The notes below the pieces were generated by a model that was not told the origin of the DNA, ran no database searches, and worked only from the letters and a program-made list of their open reading frames with translations. From the NCBI GenBank assembly GCA_038135065.1, contig JAYPWI010000058.1:1-11042 (forward strand): a stretch of DNA of 11,042 bases. Reading direction: 5' to 3'. Shown here one piece after another: positions 1 to 6,095 of this stretch. Origin of the DNA: JAYPWI01 sp038135065 (GTDB taxonomy: Bacteria; Actinomycetota; Acidimicrobiia; Acidimicrobiales; Poriferisodalaceae). The position numbers were made by a program, and so were the translations under genes. The stretch's first letter is position 1; each line of letters opens with the position of its first letter.

Positions 1-1025
1 TTCTCGGCGACGTCATCCGGGTTGAAGATGATGGCCGTGTAGAAGTACGCGAAGCCGACAATGAGCAGACCGAAGAAGATGATGTAGACGATGCTGTCAG
101 GCTGGGTCAGATAGTCGTTCACGGCCGTCTGCAACCAACCCCAGTTGGCCACGTTGGACAGCAGGATCGGGAGATACAGGATCGAACTGGCGAAGATGAT
201 CGGAATGACCCCCGACTGATTGACCTTGAGCGGGATGTAGGTGTTCTGTCCCCCATACATGCGGCGACCGACCTGCCGCTTCGAGAACTGCACCGGAATC
301 CGTCGCTGCCCCTGTTCGATGAAGATGATGGCCACCATCATCCCGATGGCCACGACGATCGCAGCGGCAAGGTAGAAGTTGCCTTGAACGGCACGGAGAC
401 GTTCGCCGTCGAAGGGGATGGTGGAGACCACCGACGCAAAGATCAACAGCGACATGCCGTTGCCGACCCCGCGCTGACTGATGAGTTCGCCCATCCACAT
501 CAACAGCGCCGTGCCAGCGGTCAAGGACAAGATGACCAGAGCAACCCGGTTGAAGGTGAACTCCGGGATCACGATCACTGCGCTGGTGTTGCCGAGCGCA
601 GTCCCCTGTCCCCGTCCGAAGATGAAGGTGATCCCCGTCGCCTGCACGAACGCGATGGCCAGGGTCAGGTACCGGGTGTACTGGGTGAGCTTGCGCTGAC
701 CCACCGCTCCCTGCTGCTGCAGCTGCTCGAGTCGGGGAATGGCGACCGTCAGGATCTGGATGATGATCGATGCCGTGATGTACGGCATGATGCCGAGCGC
801 AAAGATGGCGAAGTTGGTGAGCGCCCCGCCCGAGAACAGATTCAAGATGGCCAAGACGCCACCCGTGGTTTCTGCTTCATCTCGCAGAGAGATCACCGCA
901 TCGAAGTCGATGCCGGGGACCGGGACCTGGGATCCCAGTCGGTAGGCAGCGAGGATGGCCAGGGTGAAGAGGATCTTCACCCGCAGGTCCGGGACCCGAA
1001 AGATGTTGCGCATACTGCCGAGCAA
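1..1025 (-). CDS. secY: Protein translocase subunit SecY (3' end cut off by window)
   Basis: SecY is the channel-forming subunit of the SecYEG translocon in the cytoplasmic membrane. It passes unfolded proteins outward with SecA and inserts membrane proteins from docked ribosomes. The 341 visible codons cover about three quarters of a usual 430-440 residue SecY. Seen: first membrane segment about residues 17-32, the plug/TM2 region with SGGALTNFAIFALGIMPYI (65-83), RGVGNGMSLLIF (185-196), the cytoplasmic loop QGQRRIPVQFSKRQVGRR (238-255), VNQSGVIPIIFASSI (268-282), and the stretch NPDDVAE (335-341) after TM8, where the window ends. TM9, TM10 and the C-terminal tail lie outside. I chose the TTG start at 1025, which gives MLGSMRNIFRVPDLR, because SecY usually has a few residues before the conserved DLR and a GGGG lies 7 bases upstream of the TTG. 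The ATG at 1013 is the alternative. It is the last gene of the spc-type cluster here, 48 bases after rplO. Confidence 0.97.
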   Translation of the reverse strand, partial: MLGSMRNIFRVPDLRVKILFTLAILAAYRLGSQVPVPGIDFDAVISLRDEAETTGGVLAILNLFSGGALTNFAIFALGIMPYITASIIIQILTVAIPRLEQLQQQGAVGQRKLTQYTRYLTLAIAFVQATGITFIFGRGQGTALGNTSAVIVIPEFTFNRVALVILSLTAGTALLMWMGELISQRGVGNGMSLLIFASVVSTIPFDGERLRAVQGNFYLAAAIVVAIGMMVAIIFIEQGQRRIPVQFSKRQVGRRMYGGQNTYIPLKVNQSGVIPIIFASSILYLPILLSNVANWGWLQTAVNDYLTQPDSIVYIIFFGLLIVGFAYFYTAIIFNPDDVAE

Positions 1026-1056
1026 GGCGAAACCCCGTCTGGTCGTCGTACCGTCG

Positions 1057-1074
1057 GCGCCGTCGGTTCGGCGC
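1057..1074 (-). other. Possible small GC hairpin between rplO and secY
   Basis: In the transcript direction, GCGCCG and CGGCGC form a perfect 6-bp stem around a 6-base loop. It starts on the last base of the rplO stop codon and lies at the head of the 48-base rplO-secY spacer. No T-run follows, so it does not look like an intrinsic terminator. It could slow ribosomes, set RNA processing or be chance in GC-rich DNA. Confidence 0.3.
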
Positions 1075-1565
1075 TAGCGGTTGGTGTGCTGGTTGCCCTT
1101 GGCCGGAGGCCGCGGACCTCGGAAGGTCGGAGGCAGAATCTCCACCGTACCGCCTGCAGCCGTGATGGCCGCCTCAGCAGACGCCGACACGGCATGGGCC
1201 TTGACGCTGACCGCAGTGGTGATCTCGCCTCGACCCAGGACCTTCACCATGGCTCCCTTGGAAACGAGACCTCGGGCATAGAGCTCGTCGGGATCGATGG
1301 CAGCGAGCCCCGTCTCGGCGATGGTGTCGAGATTGACCGGCTGGTATTCGACTCGGAAGGGATTTTTGAATCCCTTCACCTTGGGCAGTCGACGCTGCAA
1401 TGGAAGCTGGCCGCCCTCGTACCAGACAGGAACCTTGCTCCGGGCCTTGGTTCCCTTGGTACCCCGACCTGCCGTCTTGCCGCCCTTGCCGGCGATACCC
1501 CGACCGACGCGCTTCGCACGCTTGCGGGATCCAGCAGCCGGCTTGAGGTCATGTGGCTTCAGCAT
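1074..1565 (-). CDS. rplO: 50S ribosomal protein L15
   Basis: L15 is a late-assembly protein of the large subunit that threads a long basic N-terminal arm into 23S rRNA. The 163-residue product has that arm: Lys/Arg/Gly-rich residues 1-45, including RVGRGIAGKGGKTAGRGTKG (19-38), the family's glycine-rich signature. The globular part follows, with GGQLPLQRRLPKVKGF at 51-66. It is about 20 residues longer than the E. coli protein (144), mainly from a Pro/Arg-rich C-terminal tail ending PRPPAKGNQHTNR. The ATG start lies 3 bases after the rpmD stop, with GAGGAG about 9 bases upstream inside the end of rpmD. This placement implies translational coupling. It ends in TAG, 48 bases before secY. Confidence 0.98.
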   Translation of the reverse strand: MLKPHDLKPAAGSRKRAKRVGRGIAGKGGKTAGRGTKGTKARSKVPVWYEGGQLPLQRRLPKVKGFKNPFRVEYQPVNLDTIAETGLAAIDPDELYARGLVSKGAMVKVLGRGEITTAVSVKAHAVSASAEAAITAAGGTVEILPPTFRGPRPPAKGNQHTNR

Positions 1566-1568
1566 TGC

Positions 1569-1748
1569 TCAGGACTCCTCTACATCGACCAGATGGGCGA
1601 CCTTGTGGATCATCCCCCGGATCTCGGGTCGGTCGGGAAGGGTGTTGGACTTGCCGATGCGGCCGAGCCCCAACGCCCGGAGGGTGCCCCGGTGCTTGGG
1701 CTTGGAGCCGATGGCGGATCGAACCTGGGTGACAGTGACTTCGCTCAT
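1569..1748 (-). CDS. rpmD: 50S ribosomal protein L30
   Basis: This is a 59-residue protein, usual size for bacterial L30 (about 58-60), and short enough to be missed by simple ORF length cut-offs. It begins MSEVTVTQVRSAIGSKPKHR and continues GTLRALGLGRIGKSNTLPDR and PEIRGMIHKVAHLVDVEES. The short beta strand, the Ser-Ala-Ile-Gly turn, GLG-RIG and the helix RGMIHKVAHLV are the classic L30 pattern. L30 binds 5S rRNA-proximal parts of 23S rRNA in the large subunit. Its position between rpsE and rplO is canonical. The ATG at 1748 lies 10 bases after the rpsE stop, with a weak GAGG overlapping that stop. TGA at 1569-1571 is followed 3 bases later by rplO. Confidence 0.97.
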   Translation of the reverse strand: MSEVTVTQVRSAIGSKPKHRGTLRALGLGRIGKSNTLPDRPEIRGMIHKVAHLVDVEES

Positions 1749-1758
1749 GCTGACGGCC

Positions 1759-2385
1759 TCAGGACTCGGTGGCCACAGTCATGGTGGCAGCCCGTTCGGA
1801 TTCGCGGTACGCCGCAAGCAGCGCTGCCGGAATGCATTCTTCGGGTGACAGGCCACGCAGGGCGGCGATGTCGTCAGGGCGTCGGAGTGACTGCAGTCCA
1901 GCGATCGTGGCCTTGGCCACGTTGATGTGGTTCGAACTCCCCAGGGACTTGGCGAGCACGTCGCTGATCCCGGCCTCTTCGAGGATGGCCCGGGCTGCCC
2001 CGCCGGCGATCACACCCGTACCGGGGGCCGCCGGCTTGAGCAGCACTTGACCGGCGCCCTGGACTCCGATCACCGGATGGATGATGGTCGAGCCAGCGAG
2101 GGGGACTCGGAAGAGATTCTTTCGCGCTTCCTCGGTCCCCTTCTGGATGGCCAGCGGCACTTCCTTCGCCTTGCCGTACCCGAGGCCGACCTGACCCTGA
2201 CCGTCACCGATCACGACCAGCGCCGTGAAGGAGAACCGTCGGCCGCCCTTGACCACCTTGGCCACCCGGTTGATGTCGATGACCCTGGACTCCCGGAGCC
2301 CCTCGTCACCACTGTTGCGGGGATTCTCGCGTTGGCGATCCCGATCATTGTTGCGTCGGTTTCCCTGACGCTCACCGTTGGACAT
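1759..2385 (-). CDS. rpsE: 30S ribosomal protein S5
   Basis: S5 lies at the mRNA entry side of the small subunit and affects translational accuracy and helicase action with S3 and S4. The 208-residue product has a low-complexity Arg/Asn/Asp-rich N-terminus (about 1-30), longer than in E. coli (167 residues) and like that of other Actinomycetota from my recollection of the family. The dsRNA-binding-like domain follows (about 33-97: INRVAKVVKGGRRFSF, VVIGDGQGQVGLGYGKAKEV), then the C-terminal domain with PGTGVIAGGAARAILEEAGI and KSLGSSNHINVAKAT. The GRRFSF loop is where spectinomycin resistance changes usually fall; I see nothing unusual there. The ATG lies 9 bases after the rplR stop, with AGGAGA overlapping that TAG. 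Confidence 0.98.
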   Translation of the reverse strand: MSNGERQGNRRNNDRDRQRENPRNSGDEGLRESRVIDINRVAKVVKGGRRFSFTALVVIGDGQGQVGLGYGKAKEVPLAIQKGTEEARKNLFRVPLAGSTIIHPVIGVQGAGQVLLKPAAPGTGVIAGGAARAILEEAGISDVLAKSLGSSNHINVAKATIAGLQSLRRPDDIAALRGLSPEECIPAALLAAYRESERAATMTVATES

Positions 2386-2394
2386 CTGCTTCTC

Positions 2395-2748
2395 CTAGAA
2401 CTCGAGGCCGCCGTCGCGAGCCGCGTCGGCGAGAGCGGCCACTCGCCCGTGGTATTTGTTCCCACCCCTGTCGAACACGACGGAGGACACGCCGGCGGCC
2501 TTGGCCCGCTCGGCGATGCGCTGACCCACGGCGGTTGCCGCATCCTTGTTCCCGGTCAATCCGCTCCGGAGATCGGCCTCCCGGGTCGAAGCAGAGGCCA
2601 GGGTTCGGCCTGCCTCGTCGTCGATGATCTGCGCCGAGATGTGTCGGTTGGAACGAAAGACGCTCAACCGGGGACGAGTCGGCGTTCCTGCGATCTTCTT
2701 GCGAAGCCGACGCTGGCGCCGCTGACGTTGAGCTGTTCTGCTGGTCAT
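2395..2748 (-). CDS. rplR: 50S ribosomal protein L18
   Basis: L18 binds 5S rRNA and helps anchor it in the central protuberance together with L5 and L25. The product has 117 residues, usual for the family. It opens with a strongly basic arm (residues 1-28, RQRRQRRLRKKIAGTPTRPR), continues with LSVFRSNRHISAQIIDDEAG (29-48), and ends with the helix-strand region containing VGQRIAERAKAAGVSSVVFD and RGGNKYHGRVAALADAARDG, followed by LEF. These are standard L18 signatures. The ATG lies 19 bases after rplF, with GGAGG 9 bases upstream. The TAG stop overlaps the ribosome binding site of rpsE. Confidence 0.98.
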   Translation of the reverse strand: MTSRTAQRQRRQRRLRKKIAGTPTRPRLSVFRSNRHISAQIIDDEAGRTLASASTREADLRSGLTGNKDAATAVGQRIAERAKAAGVSSVVFDRGGNKYHGRVAALADAARDGGLEF

Positions 2749-2767
2749 GACTACAACCCTCCGCCCG

Positions 2768-3307
2768 TCACTTGGCGGCCTTGCCGACCTTGCGGATGAC
2801 CCGCTCGCCGGCGTAACGAATACCTTTGCCCTTGTACGGCTCTGGCTTTTTCTTGCTGCGGATGTCGGCAGCCACCTGCCCCACCAGCTGCTTGTCGATG
2901 CCGTTCACTCGGATGGTGGTGGCATCGGGACATTCGAATGTGACCCCTTCGGGAGCCTCGAAGGGAACCGAGTGGCTGAACCCGAGAGCAAGCTCGAGAG
3001 CGGATGGGCCCTTGGCCTGGACGCGGTATCCCACCCCGATGATGTTGAGTTCCTTGGTGAAACCCTCGGAGACCCCGACGACCATGTTGTTGACCAACGC
3101 GCGGGTCAGGCCGTGGAGCGAACGCTGCTGGCGCGAATCGTCGAGGCGAGACACCGACACGGCGCCTTGTTCCACCGAGACCTCGATGCCTTCGGGGATG
3201 ACCTGGCTGAGGGTCCCCTTCGAACCCTTGACATTTACGGTGTCACCGTCGATCGAGACATCGACACCGTTGGGAAGGGCGATGGGAGCCTTACCTACTC
3301 GTGACAT
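2768..3307 (-). CDS. rplF: 50S ribosomal protein L6
   Basis: L6 is a two-domain protein at the base of the L7/L12 stalk near the sarcin-ricin loop of 23S rRNA, where elongation factors bind. The 179-residue product is full length (E. coli 177). It begins MSRVGKAPIALPNGVDVSID and shows the tandem repeat of two related alpha/beta domains, roughly 1-80 and 83-179. NNMVVGVSEGFTKELNIIGVGYR (about 73-95) marks the junction, and the conserved C-terminal region KKPEPYKGKGIRYAGERV is intact. The ATG at 3307 has a strong AGGAGG that begins in the rpsH TAG stop (TAGGAGGCACCGATG), so re-initiation after rpsH is likely. Confidence 0.98.
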   Translation of the reverse strand: MSRVGKAPIALPNGVDVSIDGDTVNVKGSKGTLSQVIPEGIEVSVEQGAVSVSRLDDSRQQRSLHGLTRALVNNMVVGVSEGFTKELNIIGVGYRVQAKGPSALELALGFSHSVPFEAPEGVTFECPDATTIRVNGIDKQLVGQVAADIRSKKKPEPYKGKGIRYAGERVIRKVGKAAK

Positions 3308-3316
3308 CGGTGCCTC

Positions 3317-3721
3317 CTACCAGACGTAGCAGAGGACTTCGCCGCCGATGCGATTGCGGCGAGCCTCCCGATCGGTCATGAGTCCCTTGCTGGTCGAGAG
3401 CACGGCAATGCCGAGCCCACCGAGCACGCGTGGAACTTCGTCGGACGAGGTGTAAACCCGCAGGCCGGGCGTCGAGACTCGCTTGATGCCGGAGATCGTT
3501 CGGCGCCGGTTCTGGGTGTACTTGAGGTCGATGGCCAAGGTACGGCCGGGGCCTTCGGTGGTGTCGTCGACGTGGAAGTCGGCGACATAGCCTTCCTTCT
3601 TCAGGACCGCAGCCAGGGATTCCTTGAGCTTGGAGCTCGGCATCTGGACCTGGTCCTTGAACGTCATGTTGGCGTTGCGGATCCGGGTCAGCATGTCGGC
3701 GATGGGGTCGGTCATGGTCAT
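3317..3721 (-). CDS. rpsH: 30S ribosomal protein S8
   Basis: S8 binds the central domain of 16S rRNA (helix 21) and organises platform assembly. In E. coli it is also the translational repressor of the spc operon. The 134-residue product starts MTMTDPIADMLTRIRNANM and ends with the highly conserved S8 tail, including PRVLGGLGIAVLSTSKGLMT and NRIGGEVLCYVW. Two ATGs are close, at 3721 and 3715. I prefer 3721 because GGAGG lies 8 bases upstream of it and 14 from the second. It starts 13 bases after the rpsN stop. Whether S8 represses here cannot be judged; I did not find an obvious mimic of the helix 21 site near rplE. Confidence 0.98.
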   Translation of the reverse strand: MTMTDPIADMLTRIRNANMTFKDQVQMPSSKLKESLAAVLKKEGYVADFHVDDTTEGPGRTLAIDLKYTQNRRRTISGIKRVSTPGLRVYTSSDEVPRVLGGLGIAVLSTSKGLMTDREARRNRIGGEVLCYVW

Positions 3722-3734
3722 GTCGTTCCCCTCC

Positions 3735-3920
3735 TCACCAGCTCGCCTTGGTCACACCGGGGATCTCCCCGGCATGCACCATCTCTCGCAGGCAGACCCG
3801 ACACAGGCCGAACTTGCGGTACACCGAGCGGGGTCGACCACAGCGACGACACCTGGTGTATGCCTGCACCTTGAACTTGGGGGTCTTCTTCTGCTTGTTG
3901 CGAAGCGATTTCTTGGCCAT
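3735..3920 (-). CDS. rpsN: 30S ribosomal protein S14, zinc-binding type Z
   Basis: S14 sits in the head of the small subunit near the decoding site, next to S3, S10 and S19. This is the short zinc form: 61 residues, beginning MAKKSLRNKQKKTPKFKVQA, with Cys24, Cys27, Cys40 and Cys43 as two CxxC pairs (RCRRCG and LCRVC) that should bind one Zn ion. The long zinc-free form has about 100 residues and lacks these cysteines. It is often named rpsZ or rpsN1. The ATG at 3920 overlaps the rplE stop by one base (TGATG), with a GGGAGGGG ribosome binding site inside the end of rplE. A longer reading frame extends upstream into rplE, but its extra residues do not resemble S14. Confidence 0.97.
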   Translation of the reverse strand: MAKKSLRNKQKKTPKFKVQAYTRCRRCGRPRSVYRKFGLCRVCLREMVHAGEIPGVTKASW

Positions 3921-4486
3921 CAGTTCTGCCCCTCCCGTCGGAACGGGAATCCGAGTGCCGTGAGTAGGGCACGGCCCCCTTCGTCGTTGGTCGCAGACGT
4001 CACGAAGGTGATGTCCATACCCCGGATCTGGTTGACCTGGTCGTAGTTGATCTCGGGGAAAATGAGCTGCTCGGTTACTCCGAACGTGTAGTTGCCGTGT
4101 CCGTCGAAGGACCGGGGTGAGAGGCCCCTGAAGTCCCTGATCCGGGGAATGGCCAGGCTTACCAAGCGGTCGTAGAACTCCCACATCCGGTTACCCCGGA
4201 GGGTGACCTTGCAGCCGATGGCGTTGCCTTCCCGGAGCTTGAAGCCGGCAATGGACTTCTTCGCCCTGGTAATGGCTGGCTTCTGGCCGGTAATGCGCGC
4301 CAGATCTTCGACGGCCCCGTCGAGAATGCCTCGGTTGGTGAGGGCGGCCCCGACACCCGCATTCACGGAGATTTTCAGGAGCCTCGGTACCAACATCACG
4401 TTGTCGAGTTCGAGTTGTTCCTGCAGCTGGGAGCGCAGGGTGTCCTGGTAGAGGACCTTCATCCTGGGCCGGGTCGCCGTTGTCAT
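3920..4486 (-). CDS. rplE: 50S ribosomal protein L5
   Basis: L5 binds 5S rRNA in the central protuberance, contacts the P-site tRNA elbow and forms a bridge to S13. The 188-residue product matches the family length (about 180). Seen: LVPRLLKISVNAGVGAAL (32-49), GQKPAITRAKKSIAGFKLREG (67-87), CKVTLRGNRMWEFYDRLVS (93-111), RIRDFRGLSPRSFDGHGNYT (115-134), FGVTEQLIFPEINYD and the terminal ALGFPFR. The ATG at 4486 overlaps the rplX stop by 4 bases (ATGA), with GGAGGAG about 5 bases upstream. A second ATG at residue 9 is possible, but the ribosome binding site favours the first. The stop overlaps the rpsN start by one base. Confidence 0.98.
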   Translation of the reverse strand: MTTATRPRMKVLYQDTLRSQLQEQLELDNVMLVPRLLKISVNAGVGAALTNRGILDGAVEDLARITGQKPAITRAKKSIAGFKLREGNAIGCKVTLRGNRMWEFYDRLVSLAIPRIRDFRGLSPRSFDGHGNYTFGVTEQLIFPEINYDQVNQIRGMDITFVTSATNDEGGRALLTALGFPFRREGQN

Positions 4487-4791
4487 GGCAGCTCCTCCCC
4501 CGAGACCTTGTGGTAACGAACCTTGGAGTCACCCTCGATGCGGTAGCCGACTCGACCCGCCTTACCCGTCTTGGGGCACACCACGGCCACGTTCGAGGCG
4601 TCGATGGTCAGCGCGATGTCGATGATCCCGCCCTGGTCGACCTGCGGCGTGGGTCGCTGATGTTTGCGGGCCATGTGGACCCCATCGACGATGAGGCGTC
4701 CCGTCACCGGGTCGGCCGACATGACCTGCCCTTCGGTGCCCTTGTCCTTGCCGGTCAGTACCCGGACCACGTCACCCTTCTTGATCTTCAC
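4483..4791 (-). CDS. rplX: 50S ribosomal protein L24
   Basis: L24 is an assembly-initiating protein of the large subunit that binds the 5' domain of 23S rRNA close to the tunnel exit. The 102-residue product opens with the KOW motif (IKKGDVVRVLTGKDKGTEGQ, residues 3-22), followed by IVDGVHMARKHQRP and a C-terminal part ending KVRYHKVSGEELP. The start is GTG at 4791, overlapping the rplN TAG stop by one base (TAGTG), with a good GGAGGT 6 bases upstream. A longer frame running upstream to about 5100 is only rplN read in another frame. The stop overlaps the rplE start as ATGA. Confidence 0.97.
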   Translation of the reverse strand: MKIKKGDVVRVLTGKDKGTEGQVMSADPVTGRLIVDGVHMARKHQRPTPQVDQGGIIDIALTIDASNVAVVCPKTGKAGRVGYRIEGDSKVRYHKVSGEELP

Positions 4792-5159
4792 TACAGCACC
4801 TCCGGTGCGAGCGACACGATGCGCATGAACCGCTGATCCCGGAGCTCGCGGCCCACGGGGCCGAAGATACGAGTGCCGCGGGGGTTGCGGTTGGTGTCGA
4901 CGAGTACGGCAGCGTTCTCGTCGAAGCGGATGTAGCTGCCATCGGGCCGACGCCGCTCCTTGCGGGTACGCACCACGACACACCGCACCACGTCGCCCTT
5001 CTTGACGGCTGCGCCGGGAATGGCATCCTTCACCGTCGCGATGATGACGTCGCCGATCGACGCATAGCGCCGGCCGGTGCCACCGAGCACCCGGATGCAC
5101 AAGACTTCCTTGGCTCCGGAGTTGTCGGCGACCTTGAGTCTGGTCTCCTGTTGAATCAT
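4791..5159 (-). CDS. rplN: 50S ribosomal protein L14
   Basis: L14 lies on the subunit interface of the large subunit, next to L19 and L3, and contacts 16S rRNA in an inter-subunit bridge. The protein is exactly 122 residues, the near-invariant length of the family. It begins MIQQETRLKVADNSGAKEVL and continues with CIRVLGGTGRRYASIGDVI, VKKGDVVRCVVVRTRKERRR, the conserved IRFDENAAVLVDTNRNPRGT and a RELRDQRFMRIVSLAPEVL end. The ATG at 5159 is set by family homology; the frame is open further upstream, but those residues are rpsQ read out of frame. It lies 16 bases after rpsQ and is the first gene of the classical spc set, yet I see no separate promoter in that short gap. Confidence 0.98.
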   Translation of the reverse strand: MIQQETRLKVADNSGAKEVLCIRVLGGTGRRYASIGDVIIATVKDAIPGAAVKKGDVVRCVVVRTRKERRRPDGSYIRFDENAAVLVDTNRNPRGTRIFGPVGRELRDQRFMRIVSLAPEVL

Positions 5160-5175
5160 TGATCGACTCCGGTCC

Positions 5176-5454
5176 TCAACGCGCCCGCTCGACGATCTCG
5201 AGCAGTCGCCAGCGCTTGTTCTTGGACAGGGGACGGGTTTCCATGACCCTGACCCGGTCACCGAGGCGAGCGTCGTTCTCCTCGTCATGGACGTACAGCT
5301 TCGTGGTCTGCTGCACCGTCTTCGAATAGCGCGGGTGCTGCACCCGCTCGACCACGGCAACCACCGCCGTCTTGTTCATGGACGTCGACACCACGAGGCC
5401 TTCCCGTGTCTTACGAGAGGCTCGGGGGGTATCGGTCTGCTCGGTGTCGCTCAT
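5176..5454 (-). CDS. rpsQ: 30S ribosomal protein S17
   Basis: S17 is a primary 16S rRNA-binding protein of the small-subunit body with an OB fold. The 92-residue product has an N-terminal variable region of about 18 residues (MSDTEQTDTPRASRKTREG) and then the conserved core: GLVVSTSMNKTAVVAVVERV, HPRYSKTVQQTTKLYVHDEE, ARLGDRVRVMETRPLSKNKR and WRLLEIVERAR. The extra N-terminal residues explain why it is a little longer than the E. coli protein (84). The ATG overlaps the rpmC stop by 4 bases (ATGA), with AGGA 6 bases upstream. It is the last gene of the S10 set in the canonical order. Confidence 0.98.
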   Translation of the reverse strand: MSDTEQTDTPRASRKTREGLVVSTSMNKTAVVAVVERVQHPRYSKTVQQTTKLYVHDEENDARLGDRVRVMETRPLSKNKRWRLLEIVERAR

Positions 5455-5678
5455 GACGCGTCCTGCTGTGCGAGGGCTTCGGCGGCCGCGATCTCGCGTT
5501 CGCGAAGCACGGTGTTGATCCGGGCGATGTCTCGCTTGACCTGGGCGATCCGAGACGAGTTGTCCAGCTGACCAGTGGCGAACTGGAACCGGAGGTTGAA
5601 CAGCTCCTGCTTGGCTTCCCCCAACCGGTCGAACAGTTGGTCGTCGGCCAGTTCACGGAGCTCGGCTGCGGCTGCCAT
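5451..5678 (-). CDS. rpmC: 50S ribosomal protein L29
   Basis: L29 is a small helical hairpin protein at the polypeptide tunnel exit, near L23, and forms part of the docking surface for nascent-chain factors. The 75-residue product begins MAAAAELRELADDQLFDRLG and shows the typical KQELFNLRFQFATGQLDNSS linker between two helices, then RIAQVKRDIARINTVLRERE. It has a slightly longer Ala/Gln-rich C-terminal helix than E. coli (63 residues). The ATG overlaps the rplP stop by one base (TGATG), with GAGGAGG 7 bases upstream. The rpsQ start overlaps its stop. Confidence 0.97.
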   Translation of the reverse strand: MAAAAELRELADDQLFDRLGEAKQELFNLRFQFATGQLDNSSRIAQVKRDIARINTVLREREIAAAEALAQQDAS

Positions 5679-6088
5679 CAGATGGCCTCCTCACGGCTCA
5701 CAATGCGGGCCTTCACGGGCAGCTTCTGAATCGCGCGGCGCAGGGCACCCCTGGCCAGCTCATCACTGACCCCGCCCAGTTCGAACATGACTCGTCCCGG
5801 CTTGACCACTGCTACCCAACGTTCGGGGTTGCCCTTACCGGAACCCATGCGGGTCTCGGCAGGCTTCGCCGTGATGGGCTTGTCGGGGAAGATGTTGATC
5901 CACACCTTGCCACCACGCTTGACGTGGCGGGTCATGGCAATACGGGCTGCCTCGATCTGGCGGGCGGTGATCCAGCCCGGCTCGAGGGCCTGGATGCCGT
6001 AGTCACCGAAGTGAACGGCCGTGCCACCCTTGGCGCCGCCCTTCATGCGGCCCCGATGAGTCTTGCGATGCTTGACCTTGCGCGGCAT
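5678..6088 (-). CDS. rplP: 50S ribosomal protein L16
   Basis: L16 binds helices near the A site and central protuberance and is needed for late assembly and tRNA accommodation. The 136-residue product has family length and begins MPRKVKHRKTHRGRMKGGAK. It continues with HFGDYGIQALEPGWITARQI, EAARIAMTRHVKRGGKVWI, FPDKPITAKPAETRMGSGKG and VKPGRVMFELGGV. Arg80, in the TRMGSGKG segment, lines up with the E. coli Arg81 that is hydroxylated by the YcfD oxygenase; whether it is modified here is unknown. I set the start at 6088. The same frame is open to 6193, but those 35 residues are rpsC read out of frame. GAGG overlapping the rpsC TGA is 5 bases upstream. Confidence 0.98.
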   Translation of the reverse strand: MPRKVKHRKTHRGRMKGGAKGGTAVHFGDYGIQALEPGWITARQIEAARIAMTRHVKRGGKVWINIFPDKPITAKPAETRMGSGKGNPERWVAVVKPGRVMFELGGVSDELARGALRRAIQKLPVKARIVSREEAI

Positions 6089-6095
6089 CAACACC

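Noticed and set aside
384..1925. A 513-codon open frame on the plus strand
   Set aside because: It lies opposite secY, rplO, rpmD and rpsE, all with clear family matches. Its translation is low-complexity, rich in Arg, Gly, Asp and Gln, with no recognisable domain. Long antisense frames are common in GC-rich coding DNA.
1927..2799. A 290-codon open frame on the plus strand
   Set aside because: It is antisense to rpsE and rplR, and its hydrophobic stretch is the complement of S5 codons, not a real membrane segment.
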